In this document: positions 32,582 to 41,756 of the stretch, piece by piece | How the letters are laid out: every line of letters starts with the position of its first letter | Numbering within the stretch: the stretch's first letter is position 1 | DNA from: UBA11574 sp964591175 | GTDB lineage: Bacteria; Desulfobacterota; Desulfobacteria; Desulfobacterales; UBA11574 | DNA length: 64,000 nt | Direction: 5' to 3' | Assembly (NCBI GenBank): GCA_964591175.1 | Contig: CAZQAF010000010.1 | Location: 1 to 64,000 of the forward strand | Made by a program: the position numbers and the translations under genes | The notes under the pieces: model-generated | What the model was told of the DNA's origin: nothing | Databases searched by the model: none | Seen by the model: only the letters and a program-made list of their open reading frames with translations

Positions 32582-35368
32582 ATGAACTACAGAGAACTGA
32601 TCATACCCCTCCGAACGGCTGACCCGGATCTTTTTACCGCGGTTAACACCTCGCTGGAGAACAAGGGCATTGACACGCTTAAAGAAGATGTGGCTGTTTT
32701 GGTAGAAGAAACCCTTTGGGCACTATCCATAGAGAGATCCTTCGGTCATTCCGTGGCCAAAGGGTATTCGAACCTTATCGGAGAGGTTTGTTCCAGACAT
32801 TTTCATCGCTACCGGGAACTCGTCCGTTCCTTTGGAAAGCAAGGGCCGACGCTGGGAAAAATTATGGCCGAACATCTTGTGCCGGTATTCATGCACAGCG
32901 ACGGTCGGTTGTTAGAACGTTTTTTACAAACACTAAAGATCATGCTGAACAAGGGAATCTATACCTTAAAGGATCCTTTTGCCGGGCTTTCCGACATATT
33001 GAACGAAAAGGACCTTGGCGCCGCAAACGCTTATATGGATCTTTTGAGTGTAACTTTCGCCGAGGATATGTCGTATGTTCAGTGCCAGATGTTTGCCCAT
33101 CATATTCCGCGTGCCGTTCGATCCTTTGCCGTTTCAAAACGAACCTGGCAAATCAAACAGCTTCATCGGGTGATTACAGCCGATTATCATTTGTTCGATC
33201 ATTTTTTACGCGGCATGGAAAAAGGTCTGCACCTGCTTTCCCAAGACGCTTTGGCGGATTTTGTATCTTTAGCTTTGGACAAAGCAAGGCGAAACATCAA
33301 GTTCGCTTCAAAATTTTTATCGCTGGAATCGAACCTCGGCCTCGATGCATATGCGGATATGCAGGTGGCGGTCGGGCTTTCCGAGATTCGACACCCGTTA
33401 AGCCGCTATCTTCGCGCCCGCACGGGCCTTCCCATATCCATTCGGCCGCTGTCTGATTTGCCGGATTCCTTGGTGAATCGGAATGACGGAAAAACATTCA
33501 TTTGTTCAGACGGAAAAACCATCTATCTGGCCGACGAAATCAATCTGTTCCCTTCAAAAAACGAAAACGCAACACTGTTTAAATGCCTGACCGGACTTGA
33601 AGCCGGGCATTTTGAATTTGGCACGTTTGATTTCGACCTGGAAAAGGCACTGAAAAAATATCCACCTTCAACCCATATCCGGGATCCGTATGTCAAAGCC
33701 GATGCCGGCGTCGATCCAGAGGAAATGTCCGACCTCGAACGGTTTTTTCTGATATTTCCGACCCCGAATTTGGCAGCCGATCTTTTTACCGTATTTGAAC
33801 ACGGCCGCATCCGGTTGTTGCTCGAAAAGCGTTACCCCGGCCTGATCCGCCGGACGCTTCCGTTGCTGCATCAAAAGGCTTTTCATATGAATGACCCAAA
33901 GGGGCGCCTGGATGCTGTTTTCCGATTATACCTTAATATAGGGCTTGGCCTTGGTATCGAACATTCCGATCAAGTTGATGAAACCATTTCGCGTGTTGTC
34001 ATTAAGATTGAAAAACAATTTAAAACCGCAATGGCCGCCGACAACAGCGTTGAGGCCTGTGCCGGGCTGGTGCATACAGCCTATCCGGTTATCGACGCGG
34101 TGCTTAAAATTTCCGAACATGATAACGACTCGAAAATAAACTACAAACCACTGCGAACCCCGTTTGAAAGAAAATTGCGCCCCGATCTGTTTTATATGAC
34201 CCATCGCCATATTGAGAAAACTGCGGCAAAATTGACCGTTCGATTGACGGTCAAAGGATACAAGGTATACAAGTCGGACATTCGCCGGAAATTGATCGCG
34301 AACAAAGGGATGCTTTCCCATGAAGATATTCACTCGATACTTCTCAATTATCAAAATAAAAACCGGCCGGACAGGATTGCCGATGAAACCGCCATTGACT
34401 TATCATGGCTGGATCTCTCTCATTTGCAAGATAACGGGTTACTTGTGCCGGTGTACGGCGACGACGATATCGGATCTGTTTTCTGGTACAAAGAATGGGA
34501 TTGCCATCTTACGGATTATCTCTCTTCTCACGTCAGGGTGGCGGATCGATCCATACCTGCATCTTCGGGCGACTTTTATATCCGAACATTGAAAAAACAT
34601 AGAGGGCTTGTTCAGCGTATTCGCTATGCATTTGAATTGTTAAAACCCGAAGGGTTGATGCGATTGAGACAGTGGGTGGAAGGGGACGAGTTTGATTATC
34701 GGGCGCTTTTGGATTTTGCAATGGATAAGAAAGCAGGAAAAATCCCCTCCGATCGGCTTTATATCAAACATATCAAACGGACAAGAGACGTGACGGCCTT
34801 GTTGCTGGTGGATCTCTCCCGGTCTACCGCCAACACGGTTTATAACTCCAAAGCAACCATACTTCACGTTGAAAAAGAGGCCATCGTACTGTTTTGCGAA
34901 GCGCTTCAGGTCGTGGGAGATGAATTTGCCGTCGCGGGTTTTTCCAGCACCGGGCGGTTGGGGGTTGATTATTTCAGAATCAAAGACTTTGGGGAAAACT
35001 TAAACGATGCGGTCAAGGGCCGCATCGATGCCCTGGCGCCCAAACGGAATACCCGGATCGGCGCCGCCATTCGGCATGCCGCATGTCAGCTGGAGGCGGT
35101 CTCTTCAAAGGTCCGGTTGCTGATCGTATTAAGTGACGGATTTCCAAATGACATGGACTACAAACATCAATATGCCATTGAAGATACGAAAAAATCCATA
35201 TTGGAAGCCCGTTCAAAAAATATATTCACCCATGCCATTACCGTCAATTTTGCCGGTGATCCCAATCTGGATGATCTTTACGGAAACGTTCATTACAATA
35301 TCATATCCGACGTTCGTGAACTTCCGGATAAGTTATTGCGTATTTACGGCAGCTTGACACGGCATTAG
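32582..35368 (+). CDS. NorD/CbbO-like von Willebrand factor A protein
   Basis: A 928-aa protein. The C-terminal ~200 residues form a VWA domain with MIDAS motif LLLVDLSRSTANT (DxSxS, near residue 743), a Thr in KRNTRIGAAI and a final Asp in VLSDGFPND. The long helical N-terminus resembles NorD/CbbO partners of MoxR-type AAA+ ATPases, which remodel or load metal into large enzymes. No norQ/cbbQ/moxR gene and no client (NO reductase, Rubisco) is in the window, so it is an orphan; its ATPase may be encoded elsewhere. It is preceded by a TTTACA-N17-TATTGT promoter. Confidence 0.75.
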   Translation: MNYRELIIPLRTADPDLFTAVNTSLENKGIDTLKEDVAVLVEETLWALSIERSFGHSVAKGYSNLIGEVCSRHFHRYRELVRSFGKQGPTLGKIMAEHLVPVFMHSDGRLLERFLQTLKIMLNKGIYTLKDPFAGLSDILNEKDLGAANAYMDLLSVTFAEDMSYVQCQMFAHHIPRAVRSFAVSKRTWQIKQLHRVITADYHLFDHFLRGMEKGLHLLSQDALADFVSLALDKARRNIKFASKFLSLESNLGLDAYADMQVAVGLSEIRHPLSRYLRARTGLPISIRPLSDLPDSLVNRNDGKTFICSDGKTIYLADEINLFPSKNENATLFKCLTGLEAGHFEFGTFDFDLEKALKKYPPSTHIRDPYVKADAGVDPEEMSDLERFFLIFPTPNLAADLFTVFEHGRIRLLLEKRYPGLIRRTLPLLHQKAFHMNDPKGRLDAVFRLYLNIGLGLGIEHSDQVDETISRVVIKIEKQFKTAMAADNSVEACAGLVHTAYPVIDAVLKISEHDNDSKINYKPLRTPFERKLRPDLFYMTHRHIEKTAAKLTVRLTVKGYKVYKSDIRRKLIANKGMLSHEDIHSILLNYQNKNRPDRIADETAIDLSWLDLSHLQDNGLLVPVYGDDDIGSVFWYKEWDCHLTDYLSSHVRVADRSIPASSGDFYIRTLKKHRGLVQRIRYAFELLKPEGLMRLRQWVEGDEFDYRALLDFAMDKKAGKIPSDRLYIKHIKRTRDVTALLLVDLSRSTANTVYNSKATILHVEKEAIVLFCEALQVVGDEFAVAGFSSTGRLGVDYFRIKDFGENLNDAVKGRIDALAPKRNTRIGAAIRHAACQLEAVSSKVRLLIVLSDGFPNDMDYKHQYAIEDTKKSILEARSKNIFTHAITVNFAGDPNLDDLYGNVHYNIISDVRELPDKLLRIYGSLTRH

Positions 35369-35407
35369 ATATTGAGCTAAGTGTTTCGTCTCCGGCCTTC
35401 GCCTTTA

Positions 35408-35476
35408 TTGACAACGCTTTGAACAGGCATTACTGTCATGGGTGCTTGTGATTGTTCACAACGGCTAAAATTAGCC
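35408..35476 (+). promoter_or_regulatory. feo promoter with two leader palindromes
   Basis: TTGACA (35408-35413), 17-nt spacer, TACTGT (35431-35436). Just past the predicted start lie TTGTGATTGTTCACAA (35446-35461, 6-bp arms, 4-nt centre) and GGCTAAAATTAGCC (35463-35476). The first is FNR/CRP-family-like in half-site but has a 4-nt gap rather than the usual 6 of TGTGA-type sites. Either could be an operator for iron or redox control. Confidence 0.5.
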
Positions 35477-35493
35477 TTTTTATAGGAATCGAC

Positions 35494-36174
35494 ATGAAAC
35501 GTGTTCACCATCGGGAAAAAGAACAATTTCAGAAACTGTTCCAGCAGGAAAACATCGATGAGTTCGAAGATCGATTCAAGATCCTGGAAGTTTTTCTTCA
35601 AACCGAACGTCACATTACCGTGAGCGAGCTGGCCCAACTCCTTAATGATAACGGATATTTTTTCACGACCGACTTTGTCAGGGACACCCTGAGGCTGATG
35701 TGTCGATTCGGGTTTGCCCGGAAAAACAGATTCGACAATGGAGAAGTGCGTTACGAACATTGGCATTTGGGTCATCATCACGATCACATGATCTGTACGA
35801 AATGTCGAAATATTTATGAGTTCAAAGACGAACACATCGAACAAATGCAGGGCCGGATCGCCGCGGCCCATAATTTTCATATGCTTCAGCACAAAATGGA
35901 AATCTACGGCATCTGTTCCAATTGCCTCAAAGATCACATACGCCCCATGCCGCTAATTCATACCAAACAGGGGGAGCATGTGGAAATCAGAGAATTTACA
36001 GGGGGTGCCGGCGCCCGTATGCGGCTGTTATCCATGGGGTTAAGAATCGGAGACCGGATCGACATCGTGACCAACCTCAATAAAGGACAAATGGTCATCG
36101 CTGCGGACTACAATCGCTATGTTTTGGGACGCGGACTCGCGGAAAAAATATTGGTTGAACCGGTTAGAAGCTGA
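35494..36174 (+). CDS. Fur-family regulator fused to a FeoA domain
   Basis: A 226-aa fusion. Residues 1-~145 are a Fur-family repressor: winged helix with ITVSELAQLLNDNGYFFTTD, regulatory metal ligands HLGHHHDHMICTKC and YGICSNC (CxxC pairs of the structural zinc). Residues ~150-222 are a FeoA/SH3-like domain (VEIREFTGGAGARMRLLSMG, then GRGLAEKILVEP). Start 35494 follows AGGA. It is the first gene of fur-feoA, feoA, feoB, and probably senses Fe2+ and represses the operon; the FeoA domain could dock the repressor to FeoB. Distinct feoA follows 16 nt later. Confidence 0.85.
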   Translation: MKRVHHREKEQFQKLFQQENIDEFEDRFKILEVFLQTERHITVSELAQLLNDNGYFFTTDFVRDTLRLMCRFGFARKNRFDNGEVRYEHWHLGHHHDHMICTKCRNIYEFKDEHIEQMQGRIAAAHNFHMLQHKMEIYGICSNCLKDHIRPMPLIHTKQGEHVEIREFTGGAGARMRLLSMGLRIGDRIDIVTNLNKGQMVIAADYNRYVLGRGLAEKILVEPVRS

Positions 36175-36190
36175 ATACGGAGATAAACGG

Positions 36191-36412
36191 ATGTTGTTGA
36201 GTGAAATGAAAGAAAAGCAAACCGCGACCGTTGTTCGCGTGGGCGGAAACGGACCGCTTCGCAGGAGGATCCTCGAAATGGGCATTTTAAAAGGGACTAA
36301 AATTTATGTTGAAAAATATGCGCCGTTAAAAGATCCCGTGGAATTGATCGTCAAGGGCTATCATATATCACTCCGTGTTGAAGAAGCCGCACAAATTACC
36401 GTAGAAATATGA
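36191..36412 (+). CDS. feoA: FeoA ferrous-iron transport protein
   Basis: A 73-aa SH3-like FeoA protein: MLLSEMKEKQTATVVRVGG, RRRILEMGILKGTKIYVEKY, and the end motif ISLRVEEAAQITVEI. The start is 36191 with GGAG 10 nt upstream. It acts in the cytoplasm as the accessory partner of FeoB, overlapping feoB by 4 nt. Together with the Fur-FeoA product, the operon encodes two FeoA domains. Confidence 0.9.
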   Translation: MLLSEMKEKQTATVVRVGGNGPLRRRILEMGILKGTKIYVEKYAPLKDPVELIVKGYHISLRVEEAAQITVEI

Positions 36413-38586
36413 CCCCAAAACGCCTCACAATAGCCCTCGCCGGCAACCCGAATTCAGGCAAAACCACCATATTCAACAACTTGACCGGCACGCGCCAGAA
36501 AGTCGGAAACTGGCCCGGCGTCACGGTTGAAAAAAAGGAAGGGACCATCAAACACTCCGGTCACGATCTGAAAATCGTCGATCTCCCCGGAACATACAGT
36601 TTAACCCCTTTTTCCATAGAAGAAATCGTCGCCCGGGATTATATTCTGGAAGAACGGCCGGATGTGGTGATCGATATCATCGATGCATCCAATCTCGAAC
36701 GAAGCCTTTATTTGGCAACGCAGTTGAGAGAAATCGATTGCAACGTACTGTTCGCCTTAAACATGGCCGATGTTGCCCGAAGCCGGGGCTTCAAAATCGA
36801 TGACCGAAAGCTTTCCGAACTTCTGGCCGTTCCCGTGGTCTTTACCGTCGGCAACAAAAACAAGGGCATGGAAACGCTCTTGGAGCAGGCCATCGCGCTG
36901 GCCGAGTCGGACAGCGCCGCTCCCCAAAAACGAAAGGTAAAGTACAGCAAAGACATCGAGGATGCCATCTCGAAAGTTGAAAAGATCATCGAAAACCACG
37001 GCGCCGACGCAATGTCATACAACATTCGTTGGACGGCCATCAAACTCCTTGAAAACGACGAAATCGTAAAAAAGCGCATCCTGGAAAAAACCGGCACTAT
37101 CGAAGAGAAAATTCTTGAAGACATCGATAATCAACGTAATTTTCTCATCGACCGGTTTGATGATGATCCGGAAATCGTTATGACCGACGAGCGGTACGGC
37201 TTTATCGCCGGAATCATCATGGAGGTCCTGACCACCTCCACAAAACAGCGCGTCGATATATCCCGAAACATCGATCTTATCCTGACCAACCGGTTTATCG
37301 GGTTTCCGATTTTTATTTTTTTTATCTGGGCCATGTTCCAGTTGACGTTTTCCTTGGGCACCTATCCAATGAACTGGATCGACAGCGGCATAAAACTTCT
37401 TTCGTCATTTTTGGCCCAGGCGCTTCCGAACAATATATTCAAGGACTTTCTGATCCAGGGCGTGATCGCAGGGGTTGGAAGCGTCATTATCTTTTTGCCG
37501 AATATTCTGATTCTTTTCTTTTGCATCGCCCTGTTTGAAGATACGGGGTATATGGCCAGAGCTGCGTTTCTGATGGATAAGATCATGCACCTGATCGGGC
37601 TTCACGGGAAATCCTTTATTCCTATGTTGATGGGGTTCGGATGCAATGTTCCGGCCATCATGGCCAGCCGGAATTTAGAAAGCGAAAAGGATCGAACCCT
37701 GACCATTCTCATTACGCCGTTTATGTCCTGTTCGGCCCGGCTTCCGGTTTACATTATTCTGGCGGGCGCTTTCTTCGGCGCCAGGGCCGGAACCGTGATC
37801 TTTTGCATCTACCTGTTGGGCATTGTTCTTTCCATCATCACCGGCCGTCTTTTCAGATCAACTCTTTTGAGGGGCGCTGACGCGCCCTTTGTCATGGAAT
37901 TGCCGCCGTACCGAATCCCGATGATCAAAAGCCTGATGATCCATATGTGGGATCGAAGCAAAATCTTTTTAAGAAAAATGGGCGGTTATATCCTTATCGG
38001 TTCCATCGTGGTTTGGACGCTTTCGGCCTTTCCGCAACATATATCTTATTCTAAGGATTATGCATCGGAAATCGAACAGGTTAAAAGATCCTATCAAGCG
38101 GAAATGGCCGCCGAAAAGGATTCTGAAAAAAATATATTGGAACGAAAAATGGATCTTGCCGTTGACCGTCTCATAAAATCCAAAGCCGCCGAAAAGGCTG
38201 AGAAATCGTATATGGGCCGTATCGGCAAGGTCATCGAGCCTGTTTTTGCGCCCATCGGTATCGACTGGCGCGGCAGCGTGGCCCTTTTGACCGGTTTTGT
38301 CGCCAAGGAGATCGTTGTCAGCACCATGGGAATCCTTTATGCCGCCGACCAGAAGGATTCGAAAGCCCTTGAGAACGCTCTGGTCTCTTCCGGCATGACA
38401 TCGACCGCGGCACTGGCCATGATGGTTTTTGTGTTGTTGTACATGCCGTGTCTCGCAACGTTGTCGGCCATCCGGCGGGAAACGGCTTCTTTGAAATGGA
38501 TGATTTTCAGTATTTCCTATAGCACGGTGCTTGCATGGATCATGGCTTTTCTGGTATATCAGGGGGGAAATATGATCGGCGCCTGA
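36409..38586 (+). CDS. feoB: FeoB ferrous iron transporter
   Basis: A 725-aa Fe2+ permease. The N-terminal GTPase domain has G1 GNPNSGKT (12-19), the G3 motif DLPGTYSL and NMAD (G4). The membrane domain shows Gate-type segments with multiple helices, conserved GCNVPAIMASR (Cys in the permeation path) and PCLATLSAIRRE near the C-terminus. It sits in the inner membrane and imports Fe2+, expected to be the main iron source under anoxic conditions. It overlaps feoA by 4 nt. A 15-bp palindrome CTCTTAAGTTAAGAG (38624-38638) lies downstream. Confidence 0.93.
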   Translation: MTPKRLTIALAGNPNSGKTTIFNNLTGTRQKVGNWPGVTVEKKEGTIKHSGHDLKIVDLPGTYSLTPFSIEEIVARDYILEERPDVVIDIIDASNLERSLYLATQLREIDCNVLFALNMADVARSRGFKIDDRKLSELLAVPVVFTVGNKNKGMETLLEQAIALAESDSAAPQKRKVKYSKDIEDAISKVEKIIENHGADAMSYNIRWTAIKLLENDEIVKKRILEKTGTIEEKILEDIDNQRNFLIDRFDDDPEIVMTDERYGFIAGIIMEVLTTSTKQRVDISRNIDLILTNRFIGFPIFIFFIWAMFQLTFSLGTYPMNWIDSGIKLLSSFLAQALPNNIFKDFLIQGVIAGVGSVIIFLPNILILFFCIALFEDTGYMARAAFLMDKIMHLIGLHGKSFIPMLMGFGCNVPAIMASRNLESEKDRTLTILITPFMSCSARLPVYIILAGAFFGARAGTVIFCIYLLGIVLSIITGRLFRSTLLRGADAPFVMELPPYRIPMIKSLMIHMWDRSKIFLRKMGGYILIGSIVVWTLSAFPQHISYSKDYASEIEQVKRSYQAEMAAEKDSEKNILERKMDLAVDRLIKSKAAEKAEKSYMGRIGKVIEPVFAPIGIDWRGSVALLTGFVAKEIVVSTMGILYAADQKDSKALENALVSSGMTSTAALAMMVFVLLYMPCLATLSAIRRETASLKWMIFSISYSTVLAWIMAFLVYQGGNMIGA

Positions 38587-38617
38587 TATCTCGCGTGAAA
38601 TATCTTTTCAAACCTGA

Positions 38618-38638
38618 CAGCGACTCTTAAGTTAAGAG
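38618..38638 (+). promoter_or_regulatory. CAGC(A/G)AC...TTAAGTTAAG leader motif
   Basis: CAGCGACTCTTAAGTTAAGAG sits 10 bp before the PflX-type gene. A near-identical CAGCAACTTAAGTTAAGG (24013-24030) sits 10 bp before the sensor kinase. Function unknown; possible operator or leader element. Confidence 0.35.
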
Positions 38639-38647
38639 ATCCTTAGA

Positions 38648-39583
38648 ATGGACCATTTTGAACCCGCGTATATTGAAACGTTTAAAAGGGGATTGCTCGC
38701 CCAAAAGATCGAAACGGCCCGTGAAATCCTAAAATCCTGCACCCTTTGCCCCAGGCAGTGCAAGGTGGACCGAACGGCCGGCGAAACCGGTGTGTGCAAA
38801 ACCGGTGAAAAGGCCTACGTTTCAAGCTTTAACGCGCATTTCGGGGAAGAAGACCCGCTGGTCGGCACCCATGGTTCGGGAACGATTTTTTTTACGCACT
38901 GCAATCTGATGTGCATTTTCTGCCAGAACTATGACATCAGTCATCTGGGGCAAGGCGAAGAAATATCCGACCAACAACTGGCCGACGTCATGCTTTGGTT
39001 ACAAAAAAAAGGGTGTCACAACATTAATTTTGTTACCCCGTCCCACGTGGTGCCCCAGATTCTTTCCGCCATCGAGGTTGCCGTCCCCAAGGGACTCTCG
39101 CTTCCCTTGGTCTACAACACCGGTGGATACGATTTGGTTGAAACACTGAAGCTTCTCGACGGTGTATTCGATATCTATATGCCGGATTTTAAATTCTGGG
39201 AACCGGCCATCGCAAAAGCAACCTGTAACGCCGAAAATTATTTTGAGGTGGCTCAACAGGGGCTGCTGGAGATGCACCGGCAGACGGGTGATCTGGTCAT
39301 CGATGATGCGGGAATTGCGCAGCGCGGCATCCTGCTCAGGCATTTGGTGCTGCCTTCGGGGCTTTCAGGAACCCGGGAAATTATGAGATTTATCGCCCGC
39401 AGGATTTCAAAGAATACCTATGTCAATATCATGCCGCAGTACCGACCCTGCGGCCGGGCCGGAGATATCAAAGCACTCTCCGTTCATCCGTCGAAAACGG
39501 ATTATGAAACGGCCCTGCAGGCGGCAGAAGAAGAAGGAATAAAACGACTCGATAGACGAAGACGCCGTTTTATGGTATTTTGA
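38648..39583 (+). CDS. PflX-type radical SAM protein
   Basis: A 311-aa radical SAM protein of the PflX branch (pyruvate formate-lyase-activating-like). An N-terminal Cys set CTLCPRQCKVDR plus GVCKTG precedes the SAM cluster motif CNLMCIFC (C85, C89, C92). Later motifs include YNTGGYDLVETLK and MPDFKFWE. The family is annotated as a putative activator, but no glycyl-radical enzyme is adjacent, so the client is unknown. It is the first gene of a set with pfkB and a TPR protein, 64 bp apart. Confidence 0.8.
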   Translation: MDHFEPAYIETFKRGLLAQKIETAREILKSCTLCPRQCKVDRTAGETGVCKTGEKAYVSSFNAHFGEEDPLVGTHGSGTIFFTHCNLMCIFCQNYDISHLGQGEEISDQQLADVMLWLQKKGCHNINFVTPSHVVPQILSAIEVAVPKGLSLPLVYNTGGYDLVETLKLLDGVFDIYMPDFKFWEPAIAKATCNAENYFEVAQQGLLEMHRQTGDLVIDDAGIAQRGILLRHLVLPSGLSGTREIMRFIARRISKNTYVNIMPQYRPCGRAGDIKALSVHPSKTDYETALQAAEEEGIKRLDRRRRRFMVF

Positions 39584-39647
39584 CAACATAAAACATCCCC
39601 TGACAATAAACAGCGGATGGAATCTTGCGTCCCTGGTGTGGTGAACG

Positions 39648-40646
39648 ATGAAATTAGAACAAAATGACAAGAAGAAAAAATTGGTCGTCGGTATCGGTTC
39701 CCCGTTGATCGATATTCTGGCTTATGAGAACGACGAATTTTTGAAAAAAACCGGTGCCGTGAAAGGTGGAATGAAATACGTTGACAGGGAGTTCATCGAA
39801 CAGACGTTGTCATATACCACCCAAGAACCCGTCCTCGTACCGGGGGGATCGGCCTGCAACACCGTTGTGGGTATCGGCAAACTCGGGGGACCGGCACGAT
39901 TTGTCGGTAAAAGCGGCCGTGGTGAGATGGCCCGGCTGTTTGAAACCGATCTGAAAAAAAACAATGTCGATCCGGCTCTTTTTAAATCATCATCACCCAC
40001 CGGAAGGGTGTTGTCCATTATTACACCCGATGCTCAGCGTTCCATGTTTACATTCCTCGGCGCGTCATCGGAAGCTCAGCCATTTGAAATAACAGAAAAA
40101 TGTTTTGAAAATGCCGCCATTGTCCATATCGAAGGATATCTTCTCTTTAATGAGGCGCTCATTCTGGCGGCATTAAAAGCGGCAAAATCCGCAGGCGCAT
40201 TGATTTCACTGGACCTTGCCAGTTTTACGGTCGTCGAGGGGTCGAAAAGGATTCTTGATGACATTGTCAATGATTATGTCGATATTTTGATCGCCAACGA
40301 GGATGAAGCACAGGCATTCACCGGCTATTCCGATGACATAAAAGCAATCACTGCCATGGCTAGAAACACGACGATTGCAGCACTGAAAGTCGGAAAAAGG
40401 GGAAGCTATATTTCCCATAACGGAAGAACATTAAAAATAGACCCCATTGGGGACGGAGCAGTTAAGGACACTACGGGAGCTGGAGACCTATGGGCGTCCG
40501 GCTTCTTATTTGGGCTGGTAAACGATTACAGTTTTGAAAAATGCGGAAAACTCGGCTCGGCTTGCGGCTACGAAGTGACACGGGTGACGGGGGCGAACAT
40601 TCCGGAAGCGGGCTGGCAGAGAATTAAAATACTACTGGAGGAATAA
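39648..40646 (+). CDS. PfkB-family carbohydrate/nucleoside kinase
   Basis: A 332-aa ribokinase-fold kinase. Visible motifs: PGGSACNTVVGIGKLGG (N-terminal PfkB), RMSFTFLG-like SMFTFLGASSE, and the DTTGAGD anion-hole/catalytic motif near residue 277 with Asp as the base. Closest in layout to bacterial adenosine kinase-like proteins of the family. It phosphorylates a sugar or nucleoside with ATP; the substrate is not certain. The next gene overlaps its stop by one base. Confidence 0.85.
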   Translation: MKLEQNDKKKKLVVGIGSPLIDILAYENDEFLKKTGAVKGGMKYVDREFIEQTLSYTTQEPVLVPGGSACNTVVGIGKLGGPARFVGKSGRGEMARLFETDLKKNNVDPALFKSSSPTGRVLSIITPDAQRSMFTFLGASSEAQPFEITEKCFENAAIVHIEGYLLFNEALILAALKAAKSAGALISLDLASFTVVEGSKRILDDIVNDYVDILIANEDEAQAFTGYSDDIKAITAMARNTTIAALKVGKRGSYISHNGRTLKIDPIGDGAVKDTTGAGDLWASGFLFGLVNDYSFEKCGKLGSACGYEVTRVTGANIPEAGWQRIKILLEE

Positions 40647-41344
40647 TGGCGCGAAAATCGGTATCTCGGTCTCGAAAAAGAGACCTCAACAATCCCGACG
40701 AGTTCATCTCCTTTTGGACAAAACTTTTTGATTTTGTCACGGCACATAAGGTACAAGTCTCATGTGCCTTTGGCGCTTTTTTGATAATGTTAATTATTGG
40801 GGCCGCCTCGCTTTATTATCTGAAAAAATCCGAAAACAAGGCTTTTTCCCTGCTTCAAGAAGGTGTCGCCAAATATCAGACATTACTGAAAACCGAAGGG
40901 CCGGACAAAGCGCTAAAGGGCGCCGAAAAGGATTTTGAACGAATTATCAATAACTACTCTCAAAGGCAGGGAGGAATTCTGGCAAGACTTTATTATGCTG
41001 ATATGTGTTATGCCGCCAAAGATTATGGTAAAGCAATAACCCTTTATAATCAGCTGCTTGCAGAGTTTAACGATGAACCGTTCCTGAAAAATCTCGTATT
41101 AAGCGGCCTGGGGTATTGTTATGAAGCAAAAAAAGATTACAAAACCGCCTCGGGTTATTTTGAAATGGTGGCCACGGCTCAGGATTACCCCCTCAAAGAT
41201 GAAGCCCTTTTCAATTTGGGCGAGATGTATGCCGCCGTTGGAAATAAAGACAAAAGCATCAGCGCTTTCAAGAAAATTTTATCCGACTACCCCGAGTCGA
41301 TATATACCGAGATTGTAAAGGAAAAAATATCGGAAAATTCATAG
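40646..41344 (+). CDS. TPR membrane-anchored protein (YfgM/Bam-ancillary type)
   Basis: A 232-aa protein. A basic N-terminus (MARKSVSRSRKRD) and one membrane helix near residues 37-60 are followed by TPR-like repeats (ILARLYYADMCYAAKDYGKA, LSGLGYCYEAKKDYKTASG, FNLGEMYAAVGNKDKS). Layout resembles YfgM, an inner-membrane chaperone partner of SecYEG with a periplasmic TPR tail. It starts on the last base of the pfkB stop codon. Role is inferred from layout only. Confidence 0.65.
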   Translation: MARKSVSRSRKRDLNNPDEFISFWTKLFDFVTAHKVQVSCAFGAFLIMLIIGAASLYYLKKSENKAFSLLQEGVAKYQTLLKTEGPDKALKGAEKDFERIINNYSQRQGGILARLYYADMCYAAKDYGKAITLYNQLLAEFNDEPFLKNLVLSGLGYCYEAKKDYKTASGYFEMVATAQDYPLKDEALFNLGEMYAAVGNKDKSISAFKKILSDYPESIYTEIVKEKISENS

Positions 41345-41374
41345 TTACCCGGATTTCTGAAACAAATCAAAAAA

Positions 41375-41405
41375 AATGACCAATGAACTTTTGTCATTGG
41401 TCATT
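41375..41405 (-). terminator. Intrinsic terminator for minus-strand transcription
   Basis: AATGACCAATGA (41375-41386) and TCATTGGTCATT (41394-41405) form a perfect 12-bp stem with a 7-nt loop. On the minus strand the stem is followed by a run of eight U (41376-41369). It would end transcripts entering from the regulator gene at 41757, leaving a ~350-nt 3' region or a separate small RNA. On the plus strand it lacks a T-run. Confidence 0.7.
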
Positions 41406-41756
41406 AAGGAGGAAAACAGATAAAGAAATTATTAGGTTTGAAAATGTTTCATGCAATTTTCTTGCCAGAAATTTAAGCGGGTTCTGTTATTTTTTTTATC
41501 GATTCATATCTGCTGTAATTATAGAGAGATAAATCATATATCCCCACGGATGGTTTCTTTTTATTTTCCACAGAATTATAGGAACTGAATTCAAAAACGT
41601 TCAAAATTTTGAACGCTGCCATAGGCTAAACAGCATAACATATTCATTTAACTGATATTTAACGCCAATCCAGCCCTGTTCAAAATTTTGAACCCTCACC
41701 CCCGTCTGTAATACAACCATTTGATATGATTATTATATCTTCGCGATTCCTTTCGT
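41406..41756. repeat. Three GTTCAA-N4-TTGAAC palindromes in a 350-bp intergenic region
   Basis: GTTCAAAATTTTGAAC occurs perfectly at 41599-41614 and 41678-41693, and GTTCAAGTTTTTGAAC at 41755-41770, overlapping the 3' end of the NtrC-type gene. Spacing start-to-start is 79 and 77 bp. No ORF of note lies in the region. The repeated, evenly spaced 16-bp palindromes suggest operator sites; alternatively they form part of an untranslated RNA read on the minus strand. Confidence 0.6.
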
